Of a DNA stretch of 64,000 nucleotides, positions 40,468 through 49,119 are shown piece after piece; position 1 is the first letter of the stretch; each line of letters starts with the position of its first letter. This DNA is from Pseudomonas capsici. Its GTDB lineage: Bacteria; Pseudomonadota; Gammaproteobacteria; Pseudomonadales; Pseudomonadaceae. The notes under the pieces are model-generated. The model searched no databases. It was not told the DNA's origin and saw only the letters and a list, made by a program, of their open reading frames with translations. The DNA lies in the NCBI RefSeq assembly GCF_017165765.1, contig NZ_JAFGZD010000001.1, forward strand, positions 558,001 to 622,000, read 5' to 3'. A program made the translations under genes and the position numbers.

Positions 40468-41661
40468 TCAGGGGCGACGTGATAACCAGAACGTCAGCGC
40501 CAGGGCGATGATCGACAGCAACGCGGCATAAAAGAAAATCCAGCCATAGCCCTGACCCAGAGCAATGAAGCCCATCACCGGGCCGGCAATCGCCAGAGCC
40601 AGGTCGAAGAACACTGCATAGGCGCTCAAGCCTGCGCCACGACTGGTGGTGGGGACTTGCTTGATGGCCTCCACGCCCAATGCCGGATATACCAGCGACA
40701 GCCCCAGGCCGGTCAGGCCCGCACCCGCCAGAGCAAAACCGGTATTGGGCGAAAGCCAGAGCATCACCAGCCCGATGGTTTCCACCGCCATGCACAGCAT
40801 TGCGGCATTGAAGCCGCCCAGGCGGTTGATGGCGCCGATGAAAAGCAGGCGGGCAAGAATGAAACATACGCCGAACATGCTCAGACACCAGGCAGCACCT
40901 TCCCAGCCACGGCTGATATAGAACAGGGTGATAAAGGTCGTCAGGGTGCCGTAACCGATGGACGAAAGTGTCAGGCCCAGGCCATAGGGCGCTATGCGCC
41001 CGAACACCGACCAGTAGGGCAGGCGCTCGCCGGCAATCACCGGCACCGACGGCTTCTTGCGGATCATCGCCAATGCCAGTGCCGCCATGAGGATCAAGGC
41101 AATGCCCAGGCTGTTGAAGCCTGTGTGATCAATCACCACCACCCCAAGTGGCGCACCGATGGCAATGGCGCCATAGGACGCGATGCCATTCCAGGAAATC
41201 GAGCGTGCCGTATGTTCTGCGCCGACCTTGCCAATACACCAACTGATGGTGCCGACCCCGATCATGCCCTGAGAGACGCCCAGAAACAGGCGCGCAAGGA
41301 TCAGAATCCACAGACTGGCTAACGGGATGCTTTCCAGCAGCGTGGCGGCCAGCGTCATGACGCCACTGATGGCTATTCCGCACAGACCCAGAACGATGGC
41401 GCGCTTGCTGCCCATATTGTCCGTGACCCGGCCGGCAAAAGGGCGGCTGAGCAGGGTGGCCAGGTATTGCGAGCCGATAGTCAGCCCGGCGACCACCGCG
41501 CTGAAACCCAACTGGTCATGCACATAACCGGGGAGCACTGCAATCGGCAGACCGATGCACAGAAAGGCGATGAAGGTATAGAAAACGATGGAAACGATTT
41601 GCAGCGTGATCGTCATTGAACTGGGCTGCGCTGAAGGTTTTTGACTTGAGGCGGCAGGCAT
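40468..41661 (-). CDS. Major facilitator superfamily transporter (YfcJ/YhhS-like)
   Basis: 12-helix inner-membrane exporter or importer, 397 residues from the ATG at 41661. The frame extends upstream to 41769, but those residues are polar and lack a ribosome binding site, so the start is uncertain. MFS motif A is GRVTDNMGSKRAIVLGL in loop 2-3. The first segment is TLQIVSIVFYTFIAFLCIG. It resembles the YfcJ/YhhS group of putative sugar or drug efflux proteins; the substrate is unknown. It is divergent from the lactonase at 41816 across about 150 bases, so the two may be co-regulated. Confidence 0.85.
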   Translation of the reverse strand: MPAASSQKPSAQPSSMTITLQIVSIVFYTFIAFLCIGLPIAVLPGYVHDQLGFSAVVAGLTIGSQYLATLLSRPFAGRVTDNMGSKRAIVLGLCGIAISGVMTLAATLLESIPLASLWILILARLFLGVSQGMIGVGTISWCIGKVGAEHTARSISWNGIASYGAIAIGAPLGVVVIDHTGFNSLGIALILMAALALAMIRKKPSVPVIAGERLPYWSVFGRIAPYGLGLTLSSIGYGTLTTFITLFYISRGWEGAAWCLSMFGVCFILARLLFIGAINRLGGFNAAMLCMAVETIGLVMLWLSPNTGFALAGAGLTGLGLSLVYPALGVEAIKQVPTTSRGAGLSAYAVFFDLALAIAGPVMGFIALGQGYGWIFFYAALLSIIALALTFWLSRRP

Positions 41662-41815
41662 CGGACTCGTTCGCTGGCAGGCGGATGGAATGCAGTCATC
41701 ATGGCCCGGTAACGGCATAAATGAAAGCTTGCTAACAATCGTATTGGGTGTATTGCTGTTATTCATCACTAGTCATAGGATGACTGACCACAAACACAAT
41801 AACAAAAGGTGCGGC

Positions 41816-42946
41816 ATGAAAAGAAATCTCCTGTTGGCGGCTGCGGTTTCCTGCTCGTTCGGTCTGTCTGCTCACGCAGCGACTTTCGCTTACATCTCCA
41901 GTCCTGCGGACGGGCTCATTTCCCAATACCGGCTTGATGCGAAAAGTGGAGCACTGAGCCTGGTCGAGCAGACCAAGGCGGGCGATCAGGTCAATCCCAT
42001 GGCACTTTCCCCGGATGGCAAGACACTGTTCGCTGCCTTGCGCATCAAACCTTATCAGGTGATCGGCTTTGGCATCGATCCTGGAACCGGGCATCTCAAG
42101 CAGATATCCCAAGGGCCGCTGGCCGAGAGCCTGGCTTACCTGTCCACTGATCGCAGTGGTCGATTCCTGCTGGGGGCGTCCTATGGTGGCGACTTGTTGA
42201 GTGTCCAGCCCATCGATGCCCAGCAACGTCCGGGCGACAACATTCAGACCTACAAGACCGGACTGCATGCACACTCGGTACGCACAGACCCGAGCAACCG
42301 CTTCGTGTACGCCGGTAACCTGGGCGTCGATCACGTCCTGCAATACCGCCTGGAAAAGGACGGCACACTTGTCCCCATCGGAACGGGTTACGTGACCGTC
42401 GCAGACAAGACCGGTCCACGCCATCTGGCTTTCTCGCCGGACGGCAAATTTCTGTATGTGGTGGGAGAGATGAGCGGCACCGTGACCGGCTTTTCGATTG
42501 ACGACAAGACCGGTGCGCTGACTCAGGTGACTCAGGCTGCCGGTATCCCGGAACGTCTGAAGCTTGCTCATGGCGAAGTGCGCGATGCGCGCAACAACGA
42601 CCTCAAGGACGATCCGACACCGCGCATCTGGGCGGCCGATATCCGCATTGCGCCGGATGGCAAGCTGCTGTTTATCAGCGAGCGTACGTCCAGCAGCGTA
42701 TCGGTCTTCAAGGTAGAACCTGCGAGCGGCAAGCTGACCTACCTTGAGAACTACCCGGTCCAGGAGAAGCAGCCACGCAATATCGCAGTCTCACCCGATG
42801 GGCACTGGTTGCTGGTGACGGGAGAGAAGAGCGAGGTGGTGGGCAGTTATTCGATTGGCGCAGAGGGCGCCTTGAAGCGGGTCGGCGAAGCACCGTCGGG
42901 TAAAGGTGCACTGTGGATCGAGATGCTGGAGCAGTCTGGTACGTAA
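41816..42946 (+). CDS. Periplasmic beta-propeller lactonase family protein
   Basis: 376 residues with a Sec signal peptide (MKRNLLLAAAVSCSFGLSAHA) and a seven-bladed propeller of the lactonase/6-phosphogluconolactonase-like (YkgB/Pgl) family. Repeated blades include NPMALSPDGKTLFAAL, GPRHLAFSPDGKFLYVV and QPRNIAVSPDGHWLLVTG, and the Asp/Glu and His/Arg surface positions typical of the family appear. AAGGTG precedes the ATG by six bases. Because it is exported, a cytosolic 6-phosphogluconolactonase role is unlikely; a periplasmic sugar or quorum lactone is possible. It is divergent from an MFS transporter. Confidence 0.85.
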   Translation: MKRNLLLAAAVSCSFGLSAHAATFAYISSPADGLISQYRLDAKSGALSLVEQTKAGDQVNPMALSPDGKTLFAALRIKPYQVIGFGIDPGTGHLKQISQGPLAESLAYLSTDRSGRFLLGASYGGDLLSVQPIDAQQRPGDNIQTYKTGLHAHSVRTDPSNRFVYAGNLGVDHVLQYRLEKDGTLVPIGTGYVTVADKTGPRHLAFSPDGKFLYVVGEMSGTVTGFSIDDKTGALTQVTQAAGIPERLKLAHGEVRDARNNDLKDDPTPRIWAADIRIAPDGKLLFISERTSSSVSVFKVEPASGKLTYLENYPVQEKQPRNIAVSPDGHWLLVTGEKSEVVGSYSIGAEGALKRVGEAPSGKGALWIEMLEQSGT

Positions 42947-42954
42947 GACCGTGT

Positions 42955-43005
42955 TCGCGAATGAATCCGCTTCAAGGAGCGGACTCATTCGCGACAGGCG
43001 TTTTT
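42955..43005. terminator. Bidirectional terminator between lactonase and ybiT
   Basis: 17-base stem TCGCGAATGAATCCGCT / AGCGGACTCATTCGCGA with one mismatch and a 6-base loop, 8 bases past the lactonase stop. TTTTT follows at 43001-43005 on the plus strand, overlapping the ybiT stop codon. It serves the lactonase best and may also serve ybiT. Confidence 0.75.
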
Positions 43006-44593
43006 AGATCACCACACCCTGGCTGCGCAGGTAGTCATCGTAGGTGCCGCTGAAGTCGATCACGCCGCTCGGGCTGAGTTCGATGATGCGGGTGGCCAGC
43101 GAGGATACGAACTCACGGTCGTGGCTGACGAAGATCAGCGTGCCCGGGTAGTTTTCCAGCGCCAGGTTCAGGGCTTCGATGGATTCCATATCCAGGTGGT
43201 TGGTCGGTTCGTCCATCACCAGTACGTTCGGCTTTTGCAGGATCAGCTTGCCGAACAGCATGCGGCCTTGCTCACCACCGGAAATGACCTTGACCGACTT
43301 GAGGATCTCGTCGTTGGAGAACAGCATGCGGCCCAGTGTGCCACGCACCAGCTGCTCGCCACCCTGGGTCCACTGACCCATCCAGTCGAACAGGGTGCAG
43401 TCGTCTTCGAAGTCGTGGGCGTGGTCCTGGGCGTAGTAGCCGATTTCCGCCGAGTCGGTCCATTTGATCGAACCGGCATCCGGTGTCAGGTCGTTGACCA
43501 GGGTACGCAGCAGGGTGGTCTTGCCGATCCCGTTCGGGCCGATGATCGCCACGCGCTCGCCGGCTTCTACCGTGAAGCTGAAATCCTTGAACAGTGTAGT
43601 GCCATCGAACCCCTTGGCCATGCGCTCGACCGTGACGGCCTGGCGATGCAGCTTCTTGGTCTGCTCGAAGCGGATGAACGGGCTGACACGGCTGGATGGT
43701 TTGACTTCGGCCAGCTGGATCTTGTCGATCTGCTTGGCGCGGGAAGTGGCCTGCTTGGCTTTCGAGGCGTTGGCCGAGAAACGGCTGACGAACGATTGCA
43801 GCTCGGAAATCTGGGCTTTCTTCTTGGCGTTGTCGGCCAGCAACTGCTCGCGGGACTGGGTCGCCGCGGTCATGTACTCGTCGTAGTTGCCCGGGAACAG
43901 GCGCAACTCGCCGTAGTCCAGGTCAGCCATGTGGGTGCACACGCTGTTCAGGAAGTGACGGTCGTGGGAGATGATGATCATCAGGCTGTTACGCTGAGTC
44001 AGGATGTTTTCCAGCCAGCGAATGGTGTTGATGTCCAGGTGGTTGGTCGGTTCGTCGAGCAACAGCACTTCAGGATCGGAAAACAGCGCCTGAGCCAGCA
44101 GGACACGCAGTTTCCAGCCCGGCGAAACCTCGCTCATCGGACCATTGTGCTGCTCGATGCCGATACCCAGGCCCAGCAACAGCTCGCCAGCGCGGGACTC
44201 GGCGGTGTAACCGTCCATTTCCGCGAATTCGGTTTCCAATTCGGCAACAGCCATGCCGTCTTCTTCGGTCATTTCCGGCAGCGAATAGATACGGTCGCGC
44301 TCGGCCTTGACCTTCCACAGCTCTTCGTGACCCATGATCACGGTGTCCAGAACGGTGAATTCTTCGTAGGCGAATTGATCCTGGCGCAATTTACCCAGGC
44401 GAACATTCGGCTCCAGCATCACCTGCCCACCCGAAGGCTCCAGGTCACCGCCCAGAATCTTCATGAACGTGGATTTGCCGCAGCCGTTGGCGCCGATCAG
44501 GCCGTAACGGTTACCGGCACCAAACTTGACCGAGACATTCTCGAACAAGGGTTTGGGGCCGAATTGCATGGTGATGTTAGCGGTGGAGATCAA
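43004..44593 (-). CDS. ybiT: ABC-F family ATPase YbiT
   Basis: Ribosome-associated ABC-F protein of 529 residues with two ATP-binding domains and no membrane segments. Walker A motifs are GANGCGKST (about 36-44) and GPNGIGKTT (about 354-362). Both domains have Walker B with [11 protein letters not shown] or [10 protein letters not shown], and the interdomain linker holds [20 protein letters not shown]. The sequence agrees closely with the E. coli YbiT pattern. The start is TTG at 44593 (TTG-ATC-TCC); AAGG lies close upstream. ABC-F proteins act on stalled or initiating ribosomes; the precise role of YbiT is unsettled. Confidence 0.93.
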   Translation of the reverse strand: MISTANITMQFGPKPLFENVSVKFGAGNRYGLIGANGCGKSTFMKILGGDLEPSGGQVMLEPNVRLGKLRQDQFAYEEFTVLDTVIMGHEELWKVKAERDRIYSLPEMTEEDGMAVAELETEFAEMDGYTAESRAGELLLGLGIGIEQHNGPMSEVSPGWKLRVLLAQALFSDPEVLLLDEPTNHLDINTIRWLENILTQRNSLMIIISHDRHFLNSVCTHMADLDYGELRLFPGNYDEYMTAATQSREQLLADNAKKKAQISELQSFVSRFSANASKAKQATSRAKQIDKIQLAEVKPSSRVSPFIRFEQTKKLHRQAVTVERMAKGFDGTTLFKDFSFTVEAGERVAIIGPNGIGKTTLLRTLVNDLTPDAGSIKWTDSAEIGYYAQDHAHDFEDDCTLFDWMGQWTQGGEQLVRGTLGRMLFSNDEILKSVKVISGGEQGRMLFGKLILQKPNVLVMDEPTNHLDMESIEALNLALENYPGTLIFVSHDREFVSSLATRIIELSPSGVIDFSGTYDDYLRSQGVVI

Positions 44594-44630
44594 TTGCCTT
44601 ACCTATCAATAACTTGGGAAATGCCGATGT

Positions 44631-44654
44631 GAGCCGTACCCCGCAGGGCGGCTC
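44631..44654 (-). promoter_or_regulatory. Hairpin in the ybiT leader
   Basis: Arms GAGCCG and CGGCTC enclose a CCC-GCA-GGG inner stem, 38-61 bases upstream of the ybiT start. ABC-F genes are often controlled by leader structures; no leader peptide is evident here. It is a weak candidate. Confidence 0.3.
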
Positions 44655-44926
44655 GCTCCAGTCGGAGCTTGAGTGGTTCCAGCGAGGCATACGTCGATAG
44701 CAACCAGCCTGCCATGGGCGGGTTGCCGGAATATGAATGCGGGGTTCATGCCAGACTTTGGCGCGCATTGTCGCATAGGTGGGATGCTAGTTGTACGGTG
44801 GCGGGTAATGAATGCATGGCTATCTTGCTGCGGCTGCAACATGAGTGCAGTTTCGGAGGAAAATTGATGATGGCATTTTGGTTTTTTTTGGCATCGCTTC
44901 TGACTGATTTCGCTTAGAATTTCCCC

Positions 44927-44941
44927 GACCGATATTCGGTC
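44927..44941 (+). promoter_or_regulatory. Palindrome upstream of lipoprotein gene
   Basis: GACCGA-TAT-TCGGTC, just downstream of the -10-like TAGAAT. The position suits an operator of the TetR kind; the regulator is unknown. Confidence 0.4.
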
Positions 44942-44975
44942 AGGCCAATGACGGCGAAAAGGAGTAGGTGTAGCG

Positions 44976-45605
44976 ATGGGTTTTCGGATAGCAGCAATGG
45001 TAGTTGCACTGGGTTTGCTGACGGGCTGTGCAATGGGGCGCTCGGAAGTCGATGTGAAGTTTGCTCCCCTCGATACCGCTCAGAAAACGACGCCAGCCAA
45101 CGGCAAGAAGGTTCTGATCAGTTCCATCGATGATCGTGTTTTCAAAATCAATCCGCGCAGTGCTGATATCCCGTCGCTGAAAGACGATGAAATCGCCGAC
45201 AAATCCATTACTGAGCGTGCTGTTGGCCGCAAGCGTAACGGTTATGGAATGGCGATGGGCGATGTAGTGCTTCCCTCTGGGCGCACGGTGTCCCAATTGG
45301 TGAACCAGGCCGTCTCTGATGCCTACAAGAGTGCAGGTTATGAGGTCGTGACTGACAAGAGTGCCAAGGATGCCACTGCTGTAAACGTTCATATCGTGGA
45401 GTTCTGGTCATGGTTTTCCCCAGGCTTCCTATCGATTGCGGTCAACAACAAATCCCACCTTAGAATCGAAACCGCAGGTGCTCCGGATATGGATGTGGTC
45501 ACTCGCAAGAGCGAAAACATGCAGGCTGCGACCGAGTCCGACTGGAAAGAAATCACTGAGTCCGGCCTCCAGGCAATTACCCTTGAGACGAAAAAGCAGC
45601 TCTAG
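44976..45605 (+). CDS. Putative lipoprotein
   Basis: 209 residues with a lipoprotein signal peptide (lipobox LTGC, Cys18) after a short hydrophobic run. The mature part has KKVLISSIDDRVF, and a central stretch of conserved look, SQLVNQAVSDAYKSAGYEVV. No enzyme motif is seen. The layout (KVLI..., a paired helix, then an AVNVHIVEFWSWF strand) resembles the YajG-type lipoprotein group, but this is uncertain. The gene is monocistronic, with AAAAGGAG upstream. It is probably an outer-membrane-anchored periplasmic protein. Confidence 0.8.
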   Translation: MGFRIAAMVVALGLLTGCAMGRSEVDVKFAPLDTAQKTTPANGKKVLISSIDDRVFKINPRSADIPSLKDDEIADKSITERAVGRKRNGYGMAMGDVVLPSGRTVSQLVNQAVSDAYKSAGYEVVTDKSAKDATAVNVHIVEFWSWFSPGFLSIAVNNKSHLRIETAGAPDMDVVTRKSENMQAATESDWKEITESGLQAITLETKKQL

Positions 45606-45622
45606 ATATCTTTGCTGTCATA

Positions 45623-45680
45623 GGGAGGCAGCAAGAGTGGTGTGGGACGATTGTTCGAGCCACAGGTAAGCTGCCTTCCC
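45623..45680. repeat. REP-like inverted repeat
   Basis: Arms GGGAGGCAGC (45623-45632) and GCTGCCTTCCC (45670-45680, one G-U pair) separated by 37 bases. The arms match the REP-like core seen at 28843 and 37561, here in an open arrangement. It lies 17 bases past the lipoprotein stop codon. Confidence 0.55.
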
Positions 45681-45714
45681 GGATTGCCGAACCTTCATAC
45701 GACCGGAGATCGCT

Positions 45715-45783
45715 ATGCCTAACAGATCCGTTTTTTACAAAAGCCGCGCAAGCCGCATCGGCCCATTAAGCCTGTATCTGTAA
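45715..45783 (+). CDS. Possible 22-residue small protein
   Basis: ATG at 45715 with GGAG at 45705-45708, six bases upstream, followed by 22 codons and TAA. The product MPNRSVFYKSRASRIGPLSL plus two residues is basic and rich in Ser and Arg, with no signal peptide. It may be a real small protein or a chance frame. No regulatory target is apparent downstream apart from the small gene at 45917. Confidence 0.3.
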   Translation: MPNRSVFYKSRASRIGPLSLYL

Positions 45784-45916
45784 AGAGCGTGTACCGATTA
45801 TCGGGAGTCGAATCCACTCTGATCTCTGTCAATGGCGAATTCCATCGTGCAGCCTAAGCTTTTTGCCACTAGGAGCCAGATATCCCTTCCTGCTCCTTGC
45901 ATTCAGGAGTAGTCCA

Positions 45917-46114
45917 ATGTCGAGCAAACCACCGCTCTTTAATGACGATATCCAGGCATGGGATCTGTATGCCTCTGCCGCGCTCAGTGCATTGATTGCC
46001 AGGGGTGAGTCCGCAGAGCCGGCGGTCGAGGCCGCAGCCGATCTGGCGGATAACCTTCTAAAGGAGCGGGCAAGACGTATCAAGGCAGCCAAGGAGCATC
46101 TTTTTCAGCATTGA
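45917..46114 (+). CDS. Small hypothetical protein
   Basis: 65 residues from the ATG at 45917, with CAGGAGT 6 bases upstream, which decides against a longer frame from 45863. The sequence is helical and acidic-then-basic (DLYASAALSALIARGESAEP, then LLKERARRIKAAKEHLFQH), cytosolic, with no membrane segment. The function is unknown. It lies 85 bases before the glutathione transferase start. Confidence 0.65.
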   Translation: MSSKPPLFNDDIQAWDLYASAALSALIARGESAEPAVEAAADLADNLLKERARRIKAAKEHLFQH

Positions 46115-46199
46115 TTCACCCGGGCCCCACTCCCCAGTGTCGTGGCGAAGCGGCAACTGATATGTTCGCAGGCTTGTGTCATGAGGCAATGAGGCTGAA

Positions 46200-46823
46200 A
46201 TGCTGCGAATACTCGGCAAGGCATCGTCAATCAATGTAAGAAAAGTACTGTGGGCATGCACCGAAACAGAGCGGTCTTTTGAACGGGAAGACTGGGGGAG
46301 CGGTTTTCGGGCAACGGATACGCCCGAGTTCATGTCCTTGAACCCCAATGCCATGGTGCCTGTGATTCTGGAAGACGACTTTGTCTTGTGGGAGTCCAAC
46401 ACCATCATTCGCTATCTGGCTGCCGCTCACCCGGACGAAGGTTTCTACCCGTCACAGCCCAGAGCCAGAGCCCGGATAGATCAGTGGATAGACTGGCAGG
46501 CCACCGACCTCAACAAGTCCTGGACCTATGCGTTCATGTCGCTGGTCAGGCGCTCGGCCGAATTCCAGGATCCTGACTCGCTGAAGGCCTCATGCGCCAG
46601 TTGGTCCAGGCATATGCAGATACTGGATCGCCAGCTTGAGCTGACGGGCGCTTATGTGGCCGGCAAGTCGTTTACCCTTGCCGATATCCCGATTGGTCTA
46701 TCGGTCAACCGATGGTTCGAAACGCCGCTGGAGCATCCCGATTTTCCTGCCGTCGCTGCTTACTACGAGCGTCTGAGCGAGCGTCCCGGTTATTTGCTGT
46801 ATGGCAGAAACGGTACTCCGTAA
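46200..46823 (+). CDS. Glutathione S-transferase family protein
   Basis: 207 residues. An N-terminal thioredoxin-like domain (1-80) has the active-site Ser region [16 protein letters not shown] and the glutathione-binding cis-Pro segment [20 protein letters not shown] (Pro, then Glu-Ser). The C-terminal helical domain is complete. It is a cytosolic conjugating or peroxidase-type enzyme with an undefined substrate. It may be co-transcribed with the DUF3830 gene 42 bases downstream. Confidence 0.9.
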   Translation: MLRILGKASSINVRKVLWACTETERSFEREDWGSGFRATDTPEFMSLNPNAMVPVILEDDFVLWESNTIIRYLAAAHPDEGFYPSQPRARARIDQWIDWQATDLNKSWTYAFMSLVRRSAEFQDPDSLKASCASWSRHMQILDRQLELTGAYVAGKSFTLADIPIGLSVNRWFETPLEHPDFPAVAAYYERLSERPGYLLYGRNGTP

Positions 46824-46865
46824 CCTGATATCCACAGAATCCCTTCGTAAACAGGAATCGCTGTC

Positions 46866-47291
46866 TTGACCATCATAAAAATAACCGCTGGCGGCTATGA
46901 GTTTCTGGCCGAGGCCAATCCCGATGCTCCGCAAACCGTTGAAGCCTTTTTGAAGTTGCTGCCTTACCGGCAGAAGTTCATTCATGTGCGCTGGAGCGGA
47001 GAGGGTTGCTGGGTGCCGCTGGATGATTACCAACTCATGCTCGATGACAAGCCGATCGGCTTCGAGAATGCGACCAGTCACCCTTCGGTAGGCGACATCC
47101 TGTTCTATCCGGGCGGGTACAGTGAAACCGAAATCATCCTGGCCTACGGCTCCTGCTGTTTTGCCAGCAAGATGGGCCAACTGGCGGGCAATCATTTCCT
47201 GACCATCGTCGAAGGCAAGGAAAACCTGCGCAAACTGGGCGTCAAGACCTTGTGGGAAGGCGCTCAGGATGTGGTTTTCGAGTTGGCCTGA
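46866..47291 (+). CDS. DUF3830 family protein (cyclophilin-like fold)
   Basis: 141 residues from a TTG start at 46866 with AGGA upstream; no ATG is available at the conserved N-terminus. It has the DUF3830 look: TIIKITAGGYEFLAEANPDAP, AFLKLLPYRQKFIHVRWSGEG and FYPGGYSETEIILAYG. Cytosolic, probably a cyclophilin-like barrel. The function is not known. It follows the glutathione transferase on the same strand. Confidence 0.75.
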   Translation: MTIIKITAGGYEFLAEANPDAPQTVEAFLKLLPYRQKFIHVRWSGEGCWVPLDDYQLMLDDKPIGFENATSHPSVGDILFYPGGYSETEIILAYGSCCFASKMGQLAGNHFLTIVEGKENLRKLGVKTLWEGAQDVVFELA

Positions 47292-47345
47292 GGCTGAAGA
47301 ATGCGCTGCGGTGTTAGAATCGGCTTTTTTCGACGAAGGCATGTC

Positions 47346-47696
47346 ATGAAATTTCCGGTTTCTATCATCGCGACCGCATTGCTGCTGGCCGGATGCGCGG
47401 CTCCCTCCGACTCGGCCCGTTCGGCCGGGCCGACCAAGGTCCTGTCCAGCAACAAGCAGGATGCGGCCGTGGCTCAGTGCATCCAGGTTTCCTGGCAGAA
47501 CGAAGCGATGTTCGGAACGTCCTCGGACGTGTTCCTGCACAAACTCTCCGGCGGCGGCTTTACGGTCTTCACCACCGAGGCCAAATACTTCGCGGACGTG
47601 CGCAGCAAGGGGCCGAGCACCGACATCGAGTTCTATGCACCAGCAGGTGACAGCCACTCCGCGCTGAGGGCAGCGGCAATCGCTACGTGTCTGTGA
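47346..47696 (+). CDS. Small lipoprotein
   Basis: 116 residues. Lipoprotein signal with lipobox LAGC (Cys17). The mature domain contains a CIQVSWQNEAMFG segment and ends in AIATCL, with two Cys that could form a disulfide. No motif identifies a function. AAGG lies upstream of the ATG at 47346, which is preferred over the upstream frame at 47301. Confidence 0.75.
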   Translation: MKFPVSIIATALLLAGCAAPSDSARSAGPTKVLSSNKQDAAVAQCIQVSWQNEAMFGTSSDVFLHKLSGGGFTVFTTEAKYFADVRSKGPSTDIEFYAPAGDSHSALRAAAIATCL

Positions 47697-47711
47697 GGGG
47701 GCGGTAGGCTA

Positions 47712-47763
47712 AAAGCTAAAAGCTTGAGGCTTACGGCTTGAAACTTGCAGCTTCTTGCAGCTT
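47712..47763. repeat. Heptanucleotide tandem repeat
   Basis: Six contiguous 7-base units of the pattern NNNGCTT (AAAGCTA, AAAGCTT, GAGGCTT, ACGGCTT, GAAACTT, GCAGCTT), then CTT and a seventh GCAGCTT. It ends 26 bases before the ATG of the D-serine-dehydratase-like gene, so it lies in its promoter or leader. Confidence 0.7.
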
Positions 47764-47789
47764 GTCTCTCATACCCTCAGGAAACCCCC

Positions 47790-48995
47790 ATGCCTATCGC
47801 TGTCATCGATAAGGGCGCTGCCGAGCCGGGCCAAAGCTTGTTGCGTGATGTAAGTCTGCCGGCTCTGGTGATCCACAATCGGGCGCTTGAGCACAATCTT
47901 CGCTGGATGCAGGCCTTTGTCACTGACAGCGGTGCGGAGCTTGCGCCCCATGGCAAGACCAGCATGGTGCCAGCCTTGTTTCGTCGCCAATTGGAGGAGG
48001 GTGCCTGGGGCATGACCCTGGCCACTGCGGTGCAGACCCGCGCTGCTTTTGCCCATGGTGTGCGTCGCGTATTGATGGCCAATCAGTTGGTGGGGGCGCC
48101 CAACATGGCAATCATTGCCGAGATGCTGGCCGATCCGTTGTTCGATTTTCATTGCATGGTCGATCACCCTGACAACGTAGCGGCATTGGGCGAATTCTTT
48201 GCCGCACGCGGGTTGCGGCTGAATGTCATGATCGAATACGGCGTACCCGGCGGGCGCTGCGGTTGCCGCACCGAGCAGGAAGTGCTGGCGCTGGTGGAGG
48301 CGATCGACGCTCAGCCAGCCTTGGCATTGACCGGGATCGAAGGCTATGAAGGCGTGATCCATGGTGACAGGGCCACCGAAGGGATCAGAGCCTTTGCCGC
48401 GTCCCTGGTGCGGCTGGCCGTCGAGTTGCAGGACAGGCAAGCCTTTGCCCTCGATCGCCCCATCGTGACCGCCTCGGGCTCAGCCTGGTATGACCTGATT
48501 GCCGAAGCCTTCGACGCTCAGGCTGTGCGCCAGCGTTTTCTCAGTGTTCTGCGTCCTGGCTGCTATCTGGTGCATGACCATGGCATCTATAAAGCAGCGC
48601 AGTGCAACGTGCTGGATCGCCGCGCCGACCTGAGCGAAGGGTTGCGCCCGGCCATGGAAGTCTGGGCTCATGTGCAATCCTTGCCTGAGCCGGGTTTTGC
48701 AGTGGTCGCCCTGGGCAAGCGCGATATTGCCTACGATGCAGGTCTGCCCACGCCGTTGTTGCGTTACAAGGTCGGTGATCTGTCCCGCGAGGGCGATGAT
48801 GTCAGCGCCTGCAAGGTTACGGCAGTGATGGATCAACATGCGTTCATGACCATCGCGCCGGGTTGTGAGCTGAAAGTCGGCGATATCATTTCCTTCGGCT
48901 CTTCCCATCCGTGCCTGACCTTCGACAAGTGGCGCTCCGGGTGCCTGGTCGATGAGGATCTGAAAGTCATCGAAAGCTTCAATACGTATTTTTAA
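47790..48995 (+). CDS. PLP-dependent D-amino-acid deaminase/aldolase (DSD1/D-threonine aldolase-like)
   Basis: 401 residues, alanine-racemase-type PLP barrel. The PLP lysine is Lys56 in APHGKTSMVPAL and the C-terminal metal motif is SHPC (His373, Cys375), which in D-serine dehydratases of the DSD1 type binds zinc. The substrate may be D-serine or a D-3-hydroxy amino acid. AGGA lies upstream of the ATG at 47790. It is monocistronic, with an inverted repeat after the stop and a heptanucleotide tract before the start. No regulator lies next to it. Confidence 0.9.
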   Translation: MPIAVIDKGAAEPGQSLLRDVSLPALVIHNRALEHNLRWMQAFVTDSGAELAPHGKTSMVPALFRRQLEEGAWGMTLATAVQTRAAFAHGVRRVLMANQLVGAPNMAIIAEMLADPLFDFHCMVDHPDNVAALGEFFAARGLRLNVMIEYGVPGGRCGCRTEQEVLALVEAIDAQPALALTGIEGYEGVIHGDRATEGIRAFAASLVRLAVELQDRQAFALDRPIVTASGSAWYDLIAEAFDAQAVRQRFLSVLRPGCYLVHDHGIYKAAQCNVLDRRADLSEGLRPAMEVWAHVQSLPEPGFAVVALGKRDIAYDAGLPTPLLRYKVGDLSREGDDVSACKVTAVMDQHAFMTIAPGCELKVGDIISFGSSHPCLTFDKWRSGCLVDEDLKVIESFNTYF

Positions 48996-48999
48996 TGGC

Positions 49000-49030
49000 G
49001 CGATCGACTGCACAACATGCAGTTGATCGC
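49000..49030. repeat. Inverted repeat after the DSD1-like gene
   Basis: Arms GCGATCGACTGCA and TGCAGTTGATCGC, 13 base pairs with one G-U, loop CAACA. It starts 4 bases past the stop. It lacks a U-run but is strong enough to be a transcript-end or stability hairpin. Confidence 0.55.
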
Positions 49031-49119
49031 CTAAAGCACTGAAACGAAAGCATTTCACTGGAGCTTGCGGGCGAATCCGGCGACCATAGGCGTCCACCGA
49101 TTCTCACTCTGGAGCCTGC

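Larger units (their letters stand above)
44594..44975. other. Intergenic region between ybiT and a lipoprotein gene (382 bases)
   Basis: Divergent region with no supported gene. It holds a GC hairpin at 44631-44654 in the probable ybiT leader and a palindrome at 44927-44941 in front of the lipoprotein gene, overlapping its likely promoter area (TAGAAT at 44915-44920). GGAG for the lipoprotein gene lies at 44961-44964. Confidence 0.55.
45606..45916. other. Intergenic region (311 bases)
   Basis: Contains a REP-like inverted repeat at 45623-45680, a short candidate ORF at 45715-45783 and the ribosome binding site (CAGGAGT) of the next gene. Nothing else was supported. Confidence 0.55.

Noticed and set aside
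47292..47345. TAGAAT at 47315 as a -10 promoter element of the small lipoprotein gene
   Set aside because: No -35 at a suitable distance was found.
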